Positions 11,103 to 23,640 are shown, counted from the stretch's first letter. The stretch is 64,000 nucleotides of DNA from Simmondsia chinensis (GCA_018398585.1 JAGTTD010000018.1:9989501-10053500), one strand, 5' to 3'. Translations and numbers: made by a program. Notes: a model not told the origin generated them from the letters alone.

Positions 11103-13354
11103 TATGATATATTAGATGATCTAGCATGTGGATATGTATCCAGAAGTATCATGTTGATATTTGTAAATAAGATTTAAGCACTACGTAGGACCACCTGAAT
11201 TATTTATTTTTGAACAGCTATCGGAAATAACTAATTCATTCTAGTAAGACGATAACTCTAAATCCTGAGATTGTCTTAGACTCGTGCATGTAGTGTGTGT
11301 CTCTTTGATGTACTGAAAGAGTGAGGTCTCATTTAGTGGACCAACATCCTTTGTACACCGGGTGATACCATCAAGTGTAGCGGGAACAAAACATTTAACA
11401 TGGAAACTATAATTTCTTACAAGATACAGATATCCCTCTAGTTGATTAGCAAGTGTTTGAATAAATTCGAAAAACTTTGGCATTTGGAATTAATACAGAA
11501 TATATTTTTTGAATTAGTAAATTATTCAAAAAAGGCTAGTTACAAACTAAAGGAAAAGATATGATAAAAATAAAATAGTAGTTAGAATTATTTTTCTCAT
11601 GGATATCTAGTAGAGGGGCTAATTATTATTATGAAAGTTATTTAACAATTATTGAATAATTATATTTAACTATAGAGCGCTGTTATATTTATTTAGTGGA
11701 AGTAAATATTACGGGTGGGGATCCCATGAGGTGGGAGATCCCCACCGTGTAATACAGTGGGAAAGAGAGAGAGAGAGAGGGGTGGGGATTTTTCATTTTT
11801 TTATTTTAAAATTTAATTTTTTTAAAAAATTATTGAAATATTAAATTTTTTATATAAATTAATTTTGATATATAAATTTATTTTTTGACAATTTTTTATT
11901 TAAGTATCCTTTAAATTTTTGTTAAAAAATATTGAAATGACTTGTATATATTATCTTTATTATTCACTAAATTGAAAAAATATGTTAATATAGTGAATAA
12001 TAACGATAATATATACAAGTCACTTCGATATTTTCAATTAAAATTTAATGGATACCTAAATATTGAAATGACTTGTATATATTATCGTTGTTATTCACTA
12101 TATTAGCATATTTAATAACAATAATATTTACAAGTCATTTCTTTATTTAGTTACCCATTAAATTTTTGTTGAAAACATCAAAATGACAACAAAAATTTAA
12201 CGGATACCTAATTAATAAATAGTTAAAAAATAAATTAACATATCAAAATTATTTTATATAAATAATTTAAAATTTTAATAATTTTTTAAATAAGCTAAAT
12301 TTTAGTTAAATTTTAAAATTAAAAAAATTAAAAACCCTCACCCATCTCTCTCCTCTCCCTCGCTCTCTCTCTTTTCGATAGTATTAAACAGTGGGGATCC
12401 CCACCCAAATATTACTCAATAGTAACTAATGTTATCATGTGTTAATAATTAGATTTTACCCATTTGAAACCAGAATTAAATTGTCAATGAGGACCCTTTA
12501 CAAGTCTCTAGAATTGCATTGGTCAAAAAATATTTGCAATGAATTCATGAGATGAATTATTCATCCATAAGATGATTAAATTATTTTGCTAAACAAAATT
12601 CATTAGACGAATAAGATGAATAAATTTATTTTACTAAATAATATTTATGAGATGATTTTATACATATGAAAATTTAAAGAAAAAAGAAAGCGCGTGTAAA
12701 TAAGGCCCGATTTGCGCCTTGTCATGCGCTGGAGCCGCCAGAGTAGACGATGCATATGCGCGTGCCTACGGACGAATAATGGTGCGATATTTGGCAATGT
12801 GAACTGGATATACAAAAGGATGTGCATTTGCTGAATCAGACGATGCCATTTTAGATGATATTAAAACGCTTTTTTCCGTTTTTAAGTGCATCACACATCG
12901 ACCTTTTGCAAAAAAAATTTATCTGGAGCCTATTATAAATCGAGGTTTTTGGTATTGAGTTTAACATTCTAAAATTTTTTGAAATATTTGATTTTTTAGA
13001 AAATTAAATAGGAAGAATACCTCTTTGAAATTTTGTGATAAGTAAATGTTCATTGAAGCCCACACTCTAGGTGTCAACAGGTCATTGCAGAAAAGATCTC
13101 GCAGTCTTGGTGATTCCTTTAGGTAACAATTGTATTCTACAGCTTAGGTATTTTTGATTCTCTTCTTTAAAGGTTTCCTTTAATTTTCGCATTTCTATTT
13201 ATGCTATTTATTTCATGTTTATTATGCTTAGGTATTATGTATCATTATGAATATATTAGTTTAGAGATCCTTAATTTAGAATTATGAATTTCTAACTGTT
13301 TGCAATGCACCGCTCTAGCCAATTTTAGGGAATATTTTTAAAATATTCTCAACA
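11103..13354 (+). mobile_element. Copia LTR copy 2, left-truncated and interrupted by a MITE
   Basis: Aligns with 3765-5464 of LTR copy 1 in the same orientation, starting at 'tagatga...catgtggat' and ending '...CTCAACA'. The first ~300 bp of the LTR are missing, replaced by the 39-bp array. A 694-bp MITE (11713-12406) interrupts it. Divergence from copy 1 is strong, with many substitutions and indels, so both are old. No clear primer site follows. Confidence 0.75.
11713..12406. mobile_element. Foldback MITE, Mutator-type, 694 bp, TSD AAATATTAC
   Basis: Termini are GGGTGGGGATCCC on the left and its complement on the right. Flanks are exact 9-bp direct repeats AAATATTAC (11704-11712 and 12407-12415), the length expected of Mutator-like elements. 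Inverted similarity runs far into the element: after a small duplication of the left tip, both sides share a 'gatccccac-gt-taata' block, a GA/CT-rich tract and an AT-rich arm. The centre holds further inverted and direct units built on 'gaaatgacttgtatatattatc'. No transposase frame is present, so it must have been moved in trans. Confidence 0.88.
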
Positions 13355-14860
13355 ATTACAAGCTTGATCTTTAAAAAAAAAAAATTTATCACGTGCGCTG
13401 TAGGAAAGGTAACTACCAGAGCTCAAGGTCGTTATTTGAAGCACGTACCATGAATGTGGACCTCTAGAACATTCATGAGAGAGTGGTCAAATGTGGGAAG
13501 ACAAAATTTGACCTTGAGCCGGTGTCTCAGAACACGCTAAAGATCCAATTCAGGGTTATGGAAGCATGGAGGCTGAACTTGGAACACATATGCCACCATG
13601 ACGTAGCAGTTAGTTCAGTGTAGATAATAAAGGGCTTTTGTTACGTTGCAAAGGGTCCCAGGACGAACACAAAACTTCATGTCTTTTGCCCTGTAGTTTC
13701 TACAGCACAATTGCGCTCTATCTTTTTCTTCTTCCATAGGAGTAGATGCAATTCTTGATTTTCATACTCAGGAAATAACCAAATGTTCAATTACAATGTA
13801 CGAGAGAATACGTCACTTCTTCCATAGTTCCTTTCCCTAACTTTTTCGAAAAGTTAAGTTTAGTGCCATTGATCAAGGCTTTGACGGCCCAGCCCAAAGC
13901 CTTATTATGTTGGTCCTACGTTGGTGACATGGCTTAATGCACTCGTGTGAATTTACATTGGTGTCATAGTTTTAAAGCTTTGATGGCCAAGGCTTAGACC
14001 TTGAATACGTTGGTCCTAATTAAGCAATCCAAATACGTTTCCTATTCATCTAATTCTTGGCAAGTTCTAAGTTATTCATTTTAAGTATCTTGTAATAATT
14101 TGACTGAAAAATACCAAAAAATATAGTTAAAGTGTCCTTAATTGGAGCATTAGTAGGATCCACATCCTATTACAAACCAAAGTTGGGTGCAACAAAACAT
14201 CAACCACTGCCTCAAGGTGATTGGTAGAGTTCAAACATGGGTGATTCAGAACTTTGACTTGCTCCCAAGTCGAAGAAAGTCCCTATTTGCATGTTTGTTC
14301 ATTTGATTTTCTTACTGCACCGAGGCACACACTAAAAACAAGCCGAAAGAGCAAAAAATAGTGTACATGTCTACTCTCCCCATATCCATTGTTCCCTTAA
14401 CTGGGACTAGATTCTTTGCTCCTCCATATCCGCGCACTCTGCAAATGAAGGCCGAATTTTTCGCCCACATTCCGCAACCCGCAATTTCTTGAACAGGAGG
14501 ATTTTTGCCAATAGATTTAGCTTTGGGCATTGATAAAAGCATAGAAAACATTGTAAACTCTTCTGCTTGTTCTTTCTCTCTTAGTTTTTTTGTTCCTCTA
14601 TTGCTGAGAAAGTTAGGGCGTGATGCGTCTCATATTTTTGCATCTGTTATTTGCTATTTTAATTATTTTGAACTTGTTCAATTATCGCTATATCCTCGCT
14701 TTGGCACTTTTTATGCATTATAGGTTCGAAGATTAAAGTTTTGTAAATTGCCAAATTTCGGTGCAAACGAGACAAAATTTGATGCGTGGGCAATTAATCG
14801 GAGATCGGGACAAGATGTATGAGCTGAAGCCGAGCTCCGGCCCACTACCCCTATCCAACG
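13355..14860. other. No gene recognised
   Basis: About 1.5 kb without a supported gene. There is a local partial duplication of the phrase 'gtcctacgttgg / acgttggtccta' with surrounding 'aaagcttt-gacggcc' text (13870-14030). Short open frames here show no domain or composition that would support coding. It may hold unrecognisable upstream parts of the pararetrovirus that follows. Confidence 0.35.
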
Positions 14861-14879
14861 TCTGACAACACTCTGCCTG

Positions 14880-17100
14880 CACCAGCTTGGCCCATCATCT
14901 TCCAGCCCACACCATCACCCCCTGACCTGCACGGCTACACCTACACCAACACCTCAAGATGAATCATTTTCAACTCCTTCCTCCCCACCATCTTCCCAAA
15001 TGCGACCTCCCACAATAAATATTCTTACAAAAGATTTCAAAATAAATAAAAAATATTTAAATAATAATTTTGAGTCAGAACAAAATAAGGTTAAACGTCA
15101 ATGGATTTATCAAACTTTCAATACAGAAAGAAGAGAGCTATACCACAAAGAGATTACTCAAATGGCAAGTAATGTTCCGTTTTTATATGCTTTTCACTTA
15201 CACCTCTAGAAACCAAATCCCAAATCCCTTTATACAAAACTCAATAAATATCAATACCACGCCAACATCTAAATGGCTCACAAATGATAGAAAGGTTATA
15301 CAATCAGTCCATGCTCATCCTAAAATTTAATAATCAATGTTTAAAATTAGGAAATAAGAAAGGCAAATGAAAATGAAGGTTAACACCAACAATAAAAAAT
15401 ATTAATAAAATTTATGAACAAAATAACTATCAAACCCTAAATCTCAAAAACAATGTCAAAACAATTAAATATCATCCATAATCATATACTAAACAAAGAA
15501 GAAATGACCAAATCTATAGCAAACTTTCCAAAGTATTCCCCTCCAAAACAAGAAGTAGGATCTCAACCCCAATTAAGTCCTTATCTAAGAGGAATATAGC
15601 AACTATTTTTCCATCCTTTCAATCTTCCAAAAGTGAAAAGAAAACAAATGAAAAACTTTCAAACTACCTTATCAAAAAATAAAAAATAAAAAACTAGGAT
15701 AAATCCCTGATGTCCCTCCTTTCTCAAAAAAAATCCCTCAATTCAAACTGTATCTAAAGCATACTGAAGAATCCTCAAACGATGAATTATCTTCAAATTC
15801 CCTTGATAACCTACACATACAAAATATAGAAGAACAATTTAGTACTATACCAGAACCATCAAGAAGTAAAGTAAAATAAAAGTAAGCAATTAACAAAAGT
15901 GGAAAAGCAATCCCACAAAGGCTTATTATCCAAGATCCTCTCCACCAGACATACAATTTGAAGAACGTAGTCAATTCCCATCAAATTCATATAATGGACA
16001 AGCTATCTACGAATGGAATGGCAAATCTGAATATGAAACCTTAGACATGCTACATCAAATGGCAGTGGCAGTGGCAGCGGCAGCCAATGCTTATGAAATA
16101 CATAATAATTCAAAAAAAGTTATGCAAAATTTATTATTGCAAGATTTTTTGGGTAACTCAAATATTGGTGGACAAATATATTAAGCCCAATTGATCAAAA
16201 TGCAATACTCAATCACACCCATACTGAACGAATAAGAATGGACCTAGAAGATGTTAATTATCCATTCTCAGAAATCGAAGTTGAAGATGTAATGCAAACC
16301 CCAGTATGGTCAATGCCCTATTCTTTGTTGGAAATCCAACAGAAAAAATGGAATCCTCAAAAGTTTTCTTAGCAAACCTTCGATGTCCTTCACTTCAAGA
16401 TTTTTTTCGGTATAAAGACATGTTGATGACTCATGTCTTACACTACAAAGATGCAAATCAAACATTTTGGAAAGAAAGATTTATCATTGGATCACCAAAA
16501 TTATTTGCCACAAGAGCTATGACCAAATTACAACCAACATAGTGGCAGCCTAACTATTCCTTCGCAAAATATTACTTATGGACAATTAATTACATTTGTC
16601 AAAAAAGAAGCCTTAGAATTATGTGAAGAACAAAAATTATATAATAGTCTTAAAAAGACCCAAACTAGAAAAGAAATAGGATCTACTTGCGCCCAATATG
16701 GAATTCAATATCTCATAGCTCCGTCAAGAAATTATAAGAAACAATATTTTCCACAAAAACCTAAATATTATTAAAAACAATGAAAAAAAGTATGAATGAC
16801 CTCTGCCCCCTCAATATTATAAAAAGAAAAGATAGAGCAAAAGAAAATCGAATCAAGTTCAAATTTTTTATAATGTAAAACTAGGTCACTATCAAAAAGA
16901 TTGCAGAATGAAGCAAACGATTAATAATATTCAAGATTAAGAATTAAAACACATGTAATGAATCTATTACTTCAAACTCAAAAAATGAAGATTATATCTT
17001 CGAAATTCAAGATAACTCAAAAAGTAAAGAATCATCCTTCTTTTCAGATCAAGATTTATGTCCATGCAAATACAACACAATTAATGTACAAAATCAAATA
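14880..17100 (+). pseudogene. Endogenous pararetrovirus fragment (Caulimoviridae), coat-protein region
   Basis: A Pro/Ser/Thr-rich stretch (14880-15010) leads into a Lys/Asn-rich domain (15000-15205) with a KRQWIYQTF motif. After degraded text, 15990-16750 carries features of caulimovirid capsid polyproteins: an Ala/Met-rich helix, a Trp-containing segment near 16165, FLANLRCPSLQDFFRYKDM (16360-16425), a WKERF motif with an SPKLFA segment, and a TYGQLI motif at about 16570. A degraded zinc knuckle with GHYQKDCR lies near 16885-16915. Stops and frameshifts occur throughout, and no protease or reverse transcriptase was found downstream, so this is an inactive integrated fragment. Other retroelement gag families are possible but fit the motif order less well. 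Confidence 0.68.
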
Positions 17101-18129
17101 ACGAAGCTTTGTTAGGTATATAATTTCACAATTTCACAAAACAAATAATAAAAAAACTAAAAAAGAGCTAATAAAAGGGATTAAATATAAATCTTAATAA
17201 ATTAAACTACATTAAAAATTTTATCCCTACTATTATTTAAATACTTAATCATTATTCAATATATTTACAAAATTTTGAACCTTATTCAATATTAAACTTC
17301 CCAATTCATCCATCTGCCTTTCCAATCCATGAAAACCATTATTCCCAACAACCCTAAAAATACTATAATTCTTCAATCTTTCTCTCAAACCTCAAGAAGC
17401 AGAAAGTAAAAAGACGCTAGAACATCCTAAGCACAAGAAATTCAATCTTAAAAGTACAAATCTTAACTTGTTTTCCTTCCATATAAAAGAATGAAATCAA
17501 TAGCAAAATTAAGATTAAAATTACTTGATAGGAAAAAAGAAAGATTGTGATTTTTAATAGAGAAAATTGAGGAAATGAAGGAAATACATTAATTAAAAGA
17601 CTTAAAAGCTCAACTAATTATAATTTTCTTTGTAATGCCACATCCTTTTTACGTTAACTTTGAAATTTTCACTTAATTATCAATTTTAACGTAAGCACTT
17701 AAAATGACAAATTTAAGCAGATGAAAAATGATAAAGAGTTTCGCGAATTTGGCACTTGCAAATTTGATGGCTCTGTGTTAATTGTGTTTTAATTAATTTA
17801 TTTTTATATTAGTGTTGACTAAATGTGTGCTGTTATTTTTAAGATTGGAGCTTCATTATGATGTTGATTAAATGTAAATTGAATTTTAACATGCAAAGAG
17901 ATTCACAAACAAAGTAATCATGCGAGTACATTGAAGATATAGAGGAGGAAGAGGCACTACTACTATTGATTGAAAAAAAATTTGGGTGGGGTCATGAAGA
18001 GGGCTTGGAAGAATTCAAATACAGTGACTTATTTATCTATTTTATAAAAAAAATGTATATTCATTTTAACAGTTAATTAACCTAATCTATTATTAAAATT
18101 GTAGTCGGTAGCCCCTTCTTCATCCTTAC
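17101..18129. other. AT-rich spacer, nothing recognised
   Basis: Non-coding AT-rich DNA between the pararetrovirus fragment and the A-rich repeat field. No open frame, repeat or RNA gene could be supported. Confidence 0.4.
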
Positions 18130-18572
18130 GTGCAAATCTAAATAAGAAAAAGTGCTACAGAGTATAAGAAAAAATATAAAAACATAAAAAGAAACTGTTA
18201 AAAAGATTACGGTGGTCCAAAAACACTAAAAACCTTTAAAAGAAATTGTTAGAAGAATAAGAAAACATATAAAGAAATTGATAAAAGGACAATGCTTGTC
18301 ACCAAAAAAACAACTAAAAATCTTTAAAACAAATAAGAAAACATATAAAATAATTATTAAAAAAGGTCGTAAAAAGAATTTGCTAAAAAATTTTAGAAGA
18401 AATTATTACAAAAAAAGCTTCTTAAATAAATTTATAAAATAAAAATATTAAAATTATAATATTATTTGAAATATTAAAAAAAAACTGTTATTAACATTAT
18501 TTGAGAAATTACTTTAAAATAATTAAAAAATAACTAGGGATACTATAAACTTTTAAAAATAATCATAACAAA
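18130..18572. repeat. A-rich degenerate repeat field, left part
   Basis: Phrases such as 'aaaatctttaaaa', 'aaattgtta' and 'agaataagaaaacatata' recur at irregular spacing. The same vocabulary resumes at 24160-25740, on the other side of the copia element, so that element inserted into one continuous A-rich field. The repeats are too degenerate to give a clean period by eye. Confidence 0.5.
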
Positions 18573-19017
18573 TATTGTAAAATTAGAGAGACATTATACT
18601 CTATAGGAAGAAAATAAAAAAATAAACTCAAATATAATTGAAGAAAAATTGCAAATATTTTATATCAGAATGAGATAATTTTATTAAATTTTTCCTTTCT
18701 TTTCTCGCATTATTTCTTTCTTCTTTTCTTTTCCTTCCTTTTTCCTTTTTCCTTTTTCCTTCCTTTTTCTTTCTTTCTCTTTTTGTTCTCCTTCTTGTTG
18801 TGTGGAGCTACATGCACTTATATAGGGGGGAGGGTGTTGATAAGTCACCCAAGTGTCACAATTTGGTTGATACTTAATTAAATATCTATTTATATATATG
18901 TATATGTATATATACGTAAATAGGTATTTTACATAATTTATAATTTTTTATGATATTTAATAATATCCAAACTCGACTTTAAAATTTATACCCAAAAAAT
19001 ATCCAATATTTACAACA
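18573..19017 (-). repeat. 3' LTR of the 18.6-24.1 kb copia element
   Basis: On the minus strand it starts TGTTGTAAATATTGG, directly after the purine tract, and ends at 18573. It includes a long pyrimidine-rich tract (about 18690-18795 on the plus strand) and the sequence acttatatagggg near 18815, which read on the minus strand is a possible TATA region. Pairs with 23685-24128. Confidence 0.9.
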
Positions 19018-19029
19018 CTCCCCCTTTGG

Positions 19030-19165
19030 ATATTTTTCGTTATAACGGGACATAGTGTCCAGGCTAAATACACCTGCCTCGTTAAAAACCTTGCCAGGAA
19101 AAACCCAATGAGAAAAATCATAGCGAAGGGAAAAAGAGTACAGTTCATATTTAACTCCCCCTCAT
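19030..19165 (-). other. Conserved copia 3' motif, downstream copy
   Basis: On the minus strand this reads tgtactctttttcccttcgc followed by tatgatttttctcattgggt and tggcaaggtttttaacgagg. This block is a hallmark of many plant copia elements just before the polypurine tract. A second copy lies at 19420-19530. Confidence 0.7.
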
Positions 19166-19174
19166 GAGAACATA

Positions 19175-19393
19175 TTAGTGAGAGGTGTTTCTGAGTCTAC
19201 GTGTACCAACCTTATGAACTAACTTCAGAAATGTTGATGTTGGTAATGCCTTCGTGAATAAATCTGCCAGATTCTCACTTGAGCGGACTTGTTGAACATC
19301 TATTTCACCCATCTTCTGAAACTTGTGTGTAAACAAGAACTTTGATGAGATATGCTTAGTTCTGTCTCCTTTCTTCAAATATGTGTGAGACAT
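19175..19393 (-). pseudogene. Copia RNase H C-terminal segment, downstream copy
   Basis: Encodes KKGDRTKHISSKFLFTHKFQ, then EIDVQQVRSSENLADLFTKALPTSTF and KLVHKVGTRRL, the very end of copia pol. The frame is open for 72 codons. It repeats the RNase H tail already present in more decayed form at 19550-19800, so the 3' end of pol is duplicated in tandem. Confidence 0.85.
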
Positions 19394-19394
19394 A

Positions 19395-19800
19395 ACACTC
19401 TTGAAAGTGTATATTGTCCAAGTTATATACGCTTCTTGAACTGCCTCATTAAAAACCTTTCGCTAGGAAAAAAAAACCCAGTGGGAAAAACCATAGCGGA
19501 GGAAAAAGAGTACAATGCATAGTTAGCTTTTTTTTAAGGGCGCACATTAATCAAGGATGTCTCGGAGCTGGCGAATCCCAATCTTGTGCCAATTTCTTGA
19601 AATTTTGTAGTGGAAGCTTTCTTGAATAACTCTTCCAGGTTCTTGAGCGAATATGTACTTCATCTTTCTTCAAGAAGCTTGAGAGTAAGAACTTCTTTAA
19701 AGTGCACTGGTTCTATGAACTCTCTTTTACATGAACAATGCAGACTTGTCTTCATATGGTACTATCGGACTCCCCCTGATCGTTGGAAGCTTAAAATATG
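19395..19800 (-). pseudogene. Copia RNase H tail and 3' motif, upstream decayed copy
   Basis: Read on the minus strand, 19800-19550 gives fragments in several frames matching the same RNase H tail: an YEDKSAL segment, a LLEERSTYSLKNLEELFKKA segment and a KFQEIGTRLG segment. The conserved 3' motif follows at 19420-19530 (tgtactctttttcctccgct, then tttttaatgaggcag). The order RNase H tail, 3' motif, RNase H tail, 3' motif shows a tandem duplication of about 370-400 bp. Confidence 0.7.
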
Positions 19801-22600
19801 TAGGATCAAAGGTATTGATATCACCCAATCTCTACTTGCTCATAAAGCGAAAAGTCTCTCAATAATAGTTGCAATTGTTAGTAGATTGCCAAAACATAGC
19901 AATATAGCTATCTAATAAAATGGCATATACTTGTCACTTACCTTGTGTGGTTCAAATAAATAACCAGTACTTGCATACAAAATCAACAGTGACTTTGACA
20001 CAACATAATAATGTATAATGGTTCATTCATTAGAATAAACATTTACCACATACTTATACCTTCATAATGGTGTCATATTCTTTACTAGTGACAAGTTGAA
20101 AAGGTTGTACCTAGTACTGCGACAACTATATCAATGCGTCATTTAAACTAAGGTCTAGTACTTGAGGATCAATAATTCATTCATTGCCTCATTGAGGACC
20201 GAAAAAGGTCTTTACCTTTATCAAGGAATTAAACAAAAATTGAGGCACTAAACAATATATTTAAAATATTTAAGTACACTTATAAATTGACCAATAGAGT
20301 AACACTCTATCATATTAGTGCTCGATCTACAGGTCGAGAGAAAATTTTCCCTTTTCCGAGATCCTCAATCTCGAGTTCTCAATTTAGGTTTATAACAGCT
20401 TATTTAAACTCTTCAAGAGCGATGATGGTATTAACATATCTCTCTTTTAGTGGATATGTACCGCGGTTTTGAACTATATGCTTCTAGCATGTTTGGTCCT
20501 TCTGGGACTTACATATAAATATCATCTTATAAATAAGCTTTTACCATATCCATAAGACGCATACAAAGATCACCAGACTAATTGCATCCATTTCTTATGT
20601 ATGTCCCATCTATTTCTGGTCTCTATGATAAACCTTGGGCCACAAATTGTGCTTTTCACGACCTCGTTATATTCGCACCAACATTCATATGTAGCTTATA
20701 GGTTTTATTCTATAGGCATTTGGACTTCAGGTCCACTTGGCTAATTCAGCCTGAATTGCGTCTTTCTATTTGAGCCAATCATTTCTTTTGTTGGCATTCT
20801 TGAACAAACAATAGTCCAAGATTTTCAATTTCTTTGATCAGGGAGTAGCTACTACATATACAAACATCTGATCAATTACGGTTCGATAATATCCCATAAT
20901 TTATAAAAGTCTCTTTATCATCAGAATTTCAATAGTTTCACTCTTCTCAGGTCGCTTCAGGTACCTGATCATCTTAAGGAATTTTATTTATACATATTAT
21001 TATCTCTACAGAGTTTTTCTCTCCAAGAGCTTCACAATAGAGGGACCTGTCTTTTCTATTGGTCCATTTTCTTTTCAAATTCAAATCTTTGGAACCGATA
21101 TATTTACCACGCTTCTGGCATGCAGTGGATGCATATTTCAATATATTAGAATATTTCTCGACTGGGATATTAATTTGAGCAAGAGCATATATAGTGGAGA
21201 CATTATTTTGTCACCCTCTTTCCATTAGTGAATACATCTGTGAATTGGCTTGTAATAATTTACAAGTGAACAATTCTTTTGAACTTCTGGTCTAATGATG
21301 TATTACACATAAATTTTCATTTTCCAACTTTCGATTTTCTCCCCCTGATTCTGAAAACTCTGTCAAATTTACAGTCAGCAAATTATGTTATAAAATGTTT
21401 CCAGTTAATATCTCCAGATAAATTCAAAGTCCTCTTATCTAGACCCATCTTTCCTTATTGAGGTGGAGTAATTGGGACACATACTTTATACAACCAAAAT
21501 TCATAGGTGGGATATATCTTGATCTTGTCAGAGATAAGTTATATTGGGGAGATCCATAATTAGTGCTGCAACATGTATCATAACATGTATCCATGTAAAA
21601 GTTGGAAATAATAATGGTCTAGCCATTCGTTACAGGCGTTGAATCAGAAAAATCTATAAAACCATTATATGTGTTGTACGTAAGCCATGTGACAATTCAT
21701 CCCATACAATAATTATTACATTATTGGGATGTAAATTTTCTTGCATTATCATACAATCCACGACTTGAGCTCATAGTCGGATCATTTATGCAAGAAGTTC
21801 CACAAATGCCGCATCATAAGTGTATTTTCATGGGACCAACGGGTAGAGGCCTCTATTAATACTATAAATACCGAGTTGGTCCATATGATAATTAGCCCAC
21901 ATATATCCCATTTGTATTTCTTAAATACATGGGACTCAAACTCAATTTCAATTGAGTATGACATAGCAATCACGTTGGCTTAAATACAAGCATCACATGA
22001 TGTTTTACCCGATGTAAGAATCTTCTGGTTCTTCATAGGTGCGAGAATTTCAACGATTCTCTTAATCATCTTTATACCCGAATGACTCAAATAGTCATAT
22101 CATATAATAAAAGCCTTTTAGGTATGTTAACTTCTGGTTAATCATTCCAACAGGTATTTCGGAATTAAATATTATTTTTTTCATGAAACACGATATGTGC
22201 TCTTCTAGAGTCTTTAATTAAATTTCAAACACACATTGTTATTATATTGTCTTCGAAACATGAATTTCCATTATTCATATTCAAACGCAAAATATAAAAG
22301 TATTAACGAAAATATAAGCCTAATATCACAAAATACTTTAAATAACCATATTATGATGGTGAGTTTTATAATCTTCACAAATTGAGACTTTAACTTTGCG
22401 TATATAAGAAGAGTCATTATACCTGTGCTCCAAGTTTCGGAAAAATTATTCAAGTTTCACAAAATTAATGTTTGAATAGATAAAATAACTATAGACATTA
22501 GATTATGGTTTAAATTTGTCAATCCTTGGTCATAAGGCATATCAATTATAATTCACACATATAACTAAACATATCGTGAAGTACATACTAAAAGAATATC
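19801..22600 (-). pseudogene. Decayed copia pol (integrase and reverse transcriptase region)
   Basis: The only clearly readable piece is at 21782-21973, encoding FIVLIEASTRWSH, which matches the segment around the first catalytic position of copia integrase; the usual Asp reads Glu. The remainder of the interval should hold RT and RNase H by position, but frame breaks and substitutions are so frequent that I could not assign motifs with confidence. Bounded by the gag region above and the RNase H tail below. Confidence 0.6.
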
Positions 22601-22662
22601 ATTATTATTTTAAATGAGTGTTGTATAAATAGATTGGCTGAGAAATATAGCCATATGAAAAA

Positions 22663-22815
22663 CTAATAATAAGTAGGCGGCATAGCCAACTATGACTAAT
22701 AATAAGTAGGCGGCATAGCCAACTATGTAAATAATAGATAATAAGTAGGCACCATAGCCAACCATATAAATTATAAACAAGTAATAAAAAGTAGGCGGTT
22801 CAACCAGCCATGAAT
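22663..22815 (-). repeat. Four short tandem repeats in the copia gag-pol region
   Basis: The phrase aataagtaggcggcatagcc plus 'aactatg' occurs four times in a row with increasing divergence (22663, 22695, about 22736 and about 22783), spacing 32 to about 46 bp. They lie inside the copia element between the Gly/Arg-rich gag end and pol. Confidence 0.8.
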
Positions 22816-22899
22816 ATGCAAAATAGAAAATACGAAAAACTAAAATTTTTCTCTTTCTATATCTCTCCTTGTCATTAGTGAACTTCTTAAATTTTAGTC

Positions 22900-23640
22900 C
22901 ATTCAGGGTACCATAGTGGCAGTTATTATGACCGCGACTATAACCTCGTCCACGGCCCTGACCGTGGCCACGTTTACGACCTTGACCACGTTTCTAATGG
23001 TCGTATGTCGAAGCATTCACTTCAGGGAATGGTTCGAATCCAGTTGGTCATGAATGATGATTTTCAATCAACAATTCATTACTTTGTTCAGCAACGAGGA
23101 GAAATGATATTAACTCTAAGTATTTTTAAATCCTCGTTCTCGATATTGATACTGCAAGAGCATATTCGAGACATGAAAAGTAGAGAAACTTTTCTCTAAC
23201 ATATCCTCCTCAGTAATATTTTCATTGCATAATTGCAGCCGGGAGGTAATACTAAACATTGCAGAGTTATACCCGCTGACAGTTTTAAAATCCTGCAACC
23301 GCAGGTGAATCCAATCATAGCGAGCTTTAGGAGGGATCATAGACATTTCATGATTAAACCTCTCCTTTAAATTTAATCAAAGGACATAGGGGTCCTTTAC
23401 ATTAATATACTTAGCTTTCAATCCTTCAGGGATATGATGCCTAAGAAATATTATTACTTTAGCGCGATCCTGCTGGGATGCGTTATTTACTCTTTTAATT
23501 GTATGAGATTCACGGCATCAGGGTGGATTTCAACATCAAAAGTTCAAGGCAAATAATTTTTGCCAGTAATATTAAGAGCAATAAATTCAAAAGCAGTAAA
23601 ATTATAAATCACAAAGATTAGGGAAGGTAAACTTACCTCA
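22900..23640 (-). pseudogene. Copia gag remnant
   Basis: On the minus strand 23346-23116 encodes ARYDWIHLRLQDFKTVSGYN, then ITEEDMLEKSFSTFH and LLQYQYRERGF, the central gag of a common plant copia lineage. Downstream (22995-22905) a Gly/Arg-rich stretch with GRGHGQGRGRGYSRG replaces the basic nucleic-acid-binding tail. The zinc knuckle was not found. Stops separate the pieces. Confidence 0.85.

Noticed and set aside
10003..11152. Several open frames on both strands encoding 13-residue repeats
   Set aside because: They follow from the 39-bp unit being a multiple of three with few stops; frames overlap on both strands and none has a start or domain context.
14312..14723. Short frames on both strands suggested as genes
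   Set aside because: No recognisable domain, no splice context and no conservation visible; left unannotated.
22663..22815. CRISPR-like spaced repeats
   Set aside because: Only four diverged units without distinct spacers, inside a plant copia element.
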